This document shows positions 42,065 to 43,378 of a stretch of DNA of 43,378 nt, one piece after another. Each line of letters opens with the position of its first letter. The first letter of the stretch is position 1. Source of the DNA: Seminavis robusta. Its lineage: Eukaryota; Bacillariophyta; Bacillariophyceae; Naviculales; Naviculaceae. Location: contig CAICTM010000898.1 in NCBI GenBank assembly GCA_903772945.1, positions 1 to 43,378 of the forward strand, read 5' to 3'. The notes under the pieces are model-generated. The model was not told the DNA's origin, made no database searches, and saw nothing but the letters and a program-made list of their open reading frames with translations. Both the position numbers and the translations under genes were made by a program.

Positions 42065-43378
42065 TCAACTTTGGGATTGGTGCTGCTGTTGTTGAGCCCA
42101 CGCCGGAAGGACATGGCCTCGACCTCTCCCCCGTCCACGACCATTTCCTGAAGCCATGGGTTCCCCTACTGATGTAACTGGAGCAATGGCTGGAAAGCTT
42201 CCAGAAGCAGAACCAGCATCATTCGTCAACATACTGTCACTGGGCAGAAAAATTGAATCAAAATCAAACGTTGACTCTTGCATCTCTGGGTCCAATCCAA
42301 ACACAAATGTGTCTCCCAGTTGAGGAGGCTGCAAGTCAGAAAACTGGTCATCATTCATTCCATCGATATCAAAAAAGTCATCAATCAGATTTGCGGCCAT
42401 GTCAGCTGCTTCGGCACCAGATTGATCGTTGCCAAGAGGCAAATCACAAATCATCTCGAGGGCTTCATCACCATTGACTTCCATAAATGTGATTCTGCTA
42501 TCGGGTATCAGCCGAAGTATAGCATTCAAAACATGCATAGAAGCCAGCATTGCATCGACATCTTGACACTGCAATATATTTTTCAAGGCCATGAGGACTG
42601 TGTAAACGCTTTCACTGTCCAAATCTTCCCCATCTGTGCTACCGTCACCACTGCAACATGCCGAAAGGACCCGTCGCAACATGAACTTTTTTGTAGCCAA
42701 CATTAGGACTGGTTCTTCGTCGACTTCGGTCGGCGGCGCACTCACGGCATTCCACAATGCAAGCACACCTTCTCGCTTGCACTCCAGAGAATTTGCACGC
42801 GAATTGTTGGGGCTGTCGACCAATCCCCTGGTCAGCAAAGGCAACAAGGTAGTTGCTGCCAATTTGGTGGACGGATGATTGGGGAGTCCGGCATCGCACA
42901 GTAGGCAGCCAGATAGCCACAAGACTTGTAGATAGTCTGTTTGCATCAAAAGGCCCTGTTGGCCCCATTGTATCAGTGTTTCAAGCAATGGTAGCAATGA
43001 CAGCTCCTGTTGTACACAACTTGTGGGTGGCGTGGTTGCTAACAAACGTGGGACATGCCTTCCATTACTTCCGCTGGACCAGTGCCCAAGGACTTCCAAA
43101 CAGGGCTCCAGTAGTGGATGATGGAAGTAATTTGGTCGTCCTGGGGAAAGTGGATTTGTGGTTGTTGGATTATTTGTACCTGATTTTTGCTGCTGTGCGC
43201 CTTCACAGACCTGATACAATCGTTCCATGACATTCCGAATCAAGTCTACAGTAGGGGTTTGCTCCAACAAAAAGTTGACAGTGATTCAAGCGTCCCAGCA
43301 ACTCCAAACCGGTTGCATTGACATTTCTGTTCAGGCTGCCTGGATTTTGGTGCATTTGTCTCAACGAGAAGACGAGGT
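42065..43378 (-). CDS. Importin-alpha-like ARM-repeat protein, 5' end outside the window
   Basis: An open frame from 43,270 to the stop at 42,065 (401 codons) covers the C-terminal ARM repeats. CLEVLGHWSSGSNG corresponds to the TVGNIVTG-type repeat, LQVLWLSGCLLCDAG to the CWTISNI-type repeat, KREGVLALWNAVSAPP to the CWAISNA-type repeat. MALKNILQCQ and EMICDLPLGNDQSGAEAADM match the closing helices (family knowledge). The tail is acidic then RGRGRGRGHVLPAWAQQQQ. Importin-alpha carries classical NLS cargo into the nucleus with importin-beta; the Trp/Asn ladder here is degraded, so it is a divergent member. Upstream of 43,270 the frame is closed by TGA, and coding-like sequence (NVNATGLELLGRLNHC) continues in another frame, so an intron or indel lies there. 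The beta-binding region would lie beyond the edge. Confidence 0.7.

Noticed and set aside
1..43378. tRNA, rRNA, viral or organellar insertions
   Set aside because: Nothing recognisable was seen by eye; a structural RNA search could still find small ones.

Overview
This is a nuclear chromosome fragment from a eukaryote, most probably a pennate diatom (Bacillariophyta, possibly Seminavis-like). The basis is: numerous short GT-AG introns (about 70-120 nt); a PAP/fibrillin protein with a signal peptide and a Phe-led plastid transit region as in secondary-plastid algae; diatom-style BTB and multi-PDZ proteins; and intact mitochondrial, ESCRT and nuclear-import genes, one per promoter, with no operons. 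The species call is inference.

Layout. 0-3 kb: decayed sequence, with a frame-broken hypothetical gene, small cysteine-containing ORFs and an 830-bp fragment copied from a gene 30 kb away. 3-9 kb: prohibitin-1, a PPR protein and a coiled-coil/Cys-rich protein. 9-12.6 kb: a BTB pseudogene remnant, GTAC-palindrome-rich repeats, a FAM210/DUF1279 mitochondrial protein and a frameshifted tandem PH-like gene. 13-23.4 kb: a NOX/ferric-reductase-type flavocytochrome, a lysosomal-type GH38 alpha-mannosidase and an SDP1-type triacylglycerol lipase with micro-exons. 23.9-25.6 kb: a BTB pseudogene split by a 295-bp CpG-rich element flanked by 10-bp direct repeats. 27-28.7 kb: a two-PDZ tail-anchored protein, with a paralogue at 40.6-41.9 kb. 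29.1-35.7 kb: a 19-exon gene for a roughly 1,570-residue multi-pass membrane protein with N-terminal PH-like modules and a cysteine-rich loop, of no family I recognise. 36-37.3 kb: repeats. 37.4-43.4 kb: CHMP2A/Vps2 (ESCRT-III), a plastid PAP/fibrillin protein, the PDZ paralogue, and an importin-alpha-like gene running off the right edge.

The genes do not form one pathway. The unifying feature is local duplication and decay. Parts of the 29-35.7 kb membrane-protein gene are scattered at 2.0-2.9 kb (membrane/Cys-rich exons) and 11.5-12.6 kb (PH modules). BTB-repeat genes occur twice in decayed form, and PDZ genes twice intact. Comparing these internal paralogues exposes recent insertions: the 295-bp element, and several short GTAC-rich insertions. 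The strongest candidates for undescribed biology are the large membrane protein, the membrane insertion inside the NADPH domain of the flavocytochrome, and the small insertion element.
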